A DNA stretch of 64,000 nt from Thermodesulfobacteriota bacterium (GTDB taxonomy: Bacteria; Desulfobacterota_D; UBA1144; Nemesobacterales; CSP1-2), in contig DATMAT010000023.1 of assembly GCA_035559815.1 (NCBI GenBank), positions 309,738-373,737 of the forward strand, given 5' to 3'. The position numbers and the translations under genes were made by a program. This document shows, one piece after another, positions 62,127 through 64,000 of this stretch. Position 1 is the stretch's first letter. Every line of letters starts with the position of its first letter. The notes beneath the pieces were generated by a model, which did not search any database, was not told the origin of the DNA, and saw only the letters and a program-made list of their open reading frames with translations.

Positions 62127-62661
62127 TAGCCACGAAGGCACTAAGGCGCTAAGATTAAAGAATAAATCTTTTAATACCATCTTTAATGAGTGGAATATTA
62201 AAATTGATGAGAAAACCTAGACGCTTACCTGTTAATTTTAAGTGACTCAGAATTTGGGCTTCCCATAAAAGGTTCATTTCGTCGACAGCCTTCAGTTCAC
62301 AAATTACCTCATCCTCTACGAGAACGTCTAGTCTCAGACCTTCATTAAACACGATTCCGTCATAAATGATTGGAATATCAACTTGTCTTTGAAATGTTAA
62401 ACCCCGTTTGGATAATTCATGGCAAAAGCACATTTCATAAACCTTTTCTAACAAGCCCGGCCCCAGTTTCCTATGCACGGTATAGGCAGAATCTACAATT
62501 TGTTGGGCTATCGATTCTTCACGTTCTGTTAAAGTTTTGAAACTCATAATTATGCGTACTTGCAGAGCCAAAATGGCCCAAATGCACTCAGGATTCGTAG
62601 ATTAATTTATTAATATTTTATAGCTCATTTTTTTCTTGGTGTCTTAGTGGCAGAAACTAAG
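62127..62661. repeat. inverted-repeat pair bracketing the GxxExxY gene
   Basis: Left: TTAGCCACGAAGGCACTAAGG at about 62126 (20-base window: TAGCCACGAAGGCACTAAGG). Right: CTTGGTGTCTTAGTGGCAGA at 62635-62654, whose reverse complement is TCTGCCACTAAGACACCAAG. The arms match at about 14 of 18 positions in the GCCAC-x-AAG-x-CAC-x-AAG word. They surround the gene at 62155-62547. Confidence 0.6.
62155..62547 (-). CDS. GxxExxY-family protein
   Basis: 130 residues from ATG 62547 (an ATG at 62571 is in frame). HRKLGPGLLEKVYE is the name-giving G-x-x-E-x-x-Y, and LVEDEVICELKAVDEMN carries the nuclease-like E-x-K. These small proteins are PD-(D/E)XK-fold relatives of unknown role, spread in accessory DNA of many environmental bacteria. 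It sits inside an inverted-repeat pair, suggesting it moves as a unit. Confidence 0.92.
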   Translation of the reverse strand: MSFKTLTEREESIAQQIVDSAYTVHRKLGPGLLEKVYEMCFCHELSKRGLTFQRQVDIPIIYDGIVFNEGLRLDVLVEDEVICELKAVDEMNLLWEAQILSHLKLTGKRLGFLINFNIPLIKDGIKRFIL

Positions 62662-63883
62662 AATAAAATCCAACGCTGGCAAAGCTGACCACCGAGCCGG
62701 TGTCGGGCTCGAGAGCCTGGTCGTAATGGAGAAGCTTCCCTTTTTTAGCGTTTATGGTGGAAAGAAGTGCGTAGATGGGGGAGAGGCCGCATATCTTTCT
62801 CTGGTCCTTTTCCTCCTTAATAGAGTCGAAGAACCTTTCCGCATCGAGACTTTCTGCATGGGTAAGACTCACCAGGTCTCTTTCCTTAATCCACCTTAGA
62901 GTGGATTGGTTAACCGGGTTACGGTCGCCGAACTTTAGTCCGACATGGGCCAGGTCTGCACCGGCGATGACGAAAACTCTGTTTCCCAGTGTGGAGATTG
63001 CCTCTTCAATAACACCGAGGAAAGAGGAGACCCTCTGATCTTGTCGCGGCGAGTGCCTATTTTGTATCATTCCAGAGAAAGAGTTGCAGAGTATCGGCAC
63101 GATCCTGAATCTCTTCTTTTCCCTGAAGAGATACTGGAGGAAAACTATTTGAAATTCGATTGAATGCTCCTGCCGGTGAAATATCTCTCCCTCAAAAAGG
63201 TTCCAGTTGCATTTGGCGATTAGTTCCTCTACAAACTCAGTGTCGGTTTCAACCTCTCCGAAAGGAGTCCTGAAGTTCTTTTTGGTTAGGATGAAGGGGT
63301 TTTGAACATCTGCGTAATGCGAAGTTCCGAAGATTATGAATGTGTCGGACTCGCAGGCGTTTGCCAATTCTCTATAGGCCAATGCATAAGAACGTCCGCC
63401 CCTCCTCAGGTCTATGTGTGGAGAAATTAATCCTCTGACCTCTCCCGGTTCAGAGTTTTTTGGATGAGACTCCTCGGCCTTTTCGAAGAAGCCGTCAAGC
63501 CATTTTTCAATTTCTCTAAGCTCAAGGGGATAAGAGAGTCCGGCATGGCTCGATTCCCTAACTCCGGAATTTTTGAATTCCTCCTCGAATTTTCCCCTAA
63601 AATCTTTGTAGTTTTCACTATCGAGAAATAGGGCCTCATCTAGTTGATCTATCAGTTTCTCTACCTCGTCCCGAAATACCAGGCGGCCAAATTGTCTCAT
63701 GAAGCTTTCCTGAATGTCCAGGACGGTGTGTTTTCCGTCAAAGAGGCTGATTATATAAAGAGCTTCCGGAGGTAGAAAGACCATCTTCCCGCTCAGGTTC
63801 TGCGGGTCTCTCAAACATACTAGTCTCTGCCCCTCGACCTCGACCGGAAAGGCTTCTACATATCTTAGTTTAGGTTTATTCAT
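62657..63883 (-). CDS. MEMO1-family protein (AmmeMemoRadiSam protein B)
   Basis: 408 residues from ATG 63883 (a TTG at 63916 is in frame). The N-terminal ~130 residues are an extra domain (PVEVEGQRLVCLRDPQNLSG and FRDEVEKLIDQLDEALFLDS). From there the MEMO fold runs: LISPHIDLRRGGRSYALAYR, IIFGTSHYADVQNPFIL, EHSIEFQIVFLQYL and ADLAHVGLKFGDR, containing the ligand histidines. MEMO proteins are class III dioxygenase-like; in bacteria they often go with AMMECR1 and a radical-SAM enzyme, which are not seen here. Confidence 0.9.
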   Translation of the reverse strand: MNKPKLRYVEAFPVEVEGQRLVCLRDPQNLSGKMVFLPPEALYIISLFDGKHTVLDIQESFMRQFGRLVFRDEVEKLIDQLDEALFLDSENYKDFRGKFEEEFKNSGVRESSHAGLSYPLELREIEKWLDGFFEKAEESHPKNSEPGEVRGLISPHIDLRRGGRSYALAYRELANACESDTFIIFGTSHYADVQNPFILTKKNFRTPFGEVETDTEFVEELIAKCNWNLFEGEIFHRQEHSIEFQIVFLQYLFREKKRFRIVPILCNSFSGMIQNRHSPRQDQRVSSFLGVIEEAISTLGNRVFVIAGADLAHVGLKFGDRNPVNQSTLRWIKERDLVSLTHAESLDAERFFDSIKEEKDQRKICGLSPIYALLSTINAKKGKLLHYDQALEPDTGSVVSFASVGFYS

Positions 63884-64000
63884 GGGTTCAATTTTACCTA
63901 GTGGATAAGGTTCCAAAAAGGGTCAGGAATAAGCACGCCATAAATCGCAACTTGTTAAGAGTCTTGATAATTATATCTCTTTTTTGCGGCGGTGTCGCTT

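Noticed and set aside
1..64000. CRISPR array, phage, IS transposase, tRNA or rRNA genes
   Set aside because: No regularly spaced direct repeats, transposase motifs or cloverleaf/rRNA-like stretches were recognised on reading both strands; small or divergent ones could be missed without a search.

Overview
The window looks like a chromosomal piece of a Gram-negative, probably respiring bacterium. It encodes periplasmic c-type cytochrome and PQQ-enzyme genes, lipoprotein and Tat signals, and menaquinone synthesis by the futalosine route. Several genes use TTG or GTG starts, and the gaps hold families of palindromic repeats. This would fit a Desulfobacterota (Deltaproteobacteria)-like or neighbouring lineage, but that placement is inference from gene content; no 16S rRNA, tRNA or other direct marker was seen.

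Left part (1-31.8 kb), mostly core metabolism. It starts with a truncated EVE-domain gene, a membrane metallophosphoesterase and a secreted TolB-like protein, then hisA and hisF separated by a repeat element, and a dNTPase. Menaquinone genes come in two blocks: mqnA and mqnD (6.2-8.1 kb), and a UbiA-type prenyltransferase, ubiX-like, ubiD-like and mqnE (23.0-27.8 kb). A toxin-antitoxin pair with a frameshifted toxin sits inside the second block. Between the blocks is a minus-strand three-gene operon: a DapF-like protein with both catalytic cysteines replaced by serine, an amidohydrolase that is a good candidate for aminofutalosine deaminase, and a gamma-glutamylcyclotransferase/N-formylglutamate-amidohydrolase fusion. 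A polyhydroxyalkanoate block follows: an SDR reductase, class III PhaC, two short PhaE-like proteins and a phasin-like protein, with dodecin and CBS genes nearby. Next come a substrate-binding protein, a CcsA/HemX-like cytochrome-assembly protein, prfA, and a zapB-like/zapA/5-FCL/rny run.

Middle part (27.8-46.8 kb), accessory and partly decayed. It carries a Uma2 nuclease, a 48-codon gene remnant, an M4 metallopeptidase lipoprotein, an SGNH hydrolase with a 2-base loss at its catalytic serine, an FAD monooxygenase, a frameshifted nucleotide-transporter-like gene, a Tat-exported aldo/keto reductase, HigBA with a readable promoter and operator, BrnTA, OsmC, WbqC and Spy/CpxP-like genes, and a methyltransferase. 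A kinase-like phosphotransferase, decayed VOC and DUF1772 genes, and a translationally coupled membrane diheme cytochrome plus PQQ-dehydrogenase pair complete it.

Right part (46.8-64 kb), mixed single genes: HD hydrolase, methyltransferases, DUF2237, hydrolases, an FlK-like thioesterase, HAD dehalogenase, bactofilin, M48 protease, GFA enzyme, MBL hydrolase, an AbrB antitoxin with a 25-codon VapC stub, an SLC13/TrkA-C transporter, an epoxide-hydrolase-like enzyme, ClpS, an M19 dipeptidase, a GxxExxY gene inside an inverted repeat, and a MEMO-family protein. No CRISPR array, IS element, phage module or clear defence island was found. The most unusual items are the Cys-less DapF-like operon, the short duplicated PhaE proteins, the interrupted genes and the repeat families.
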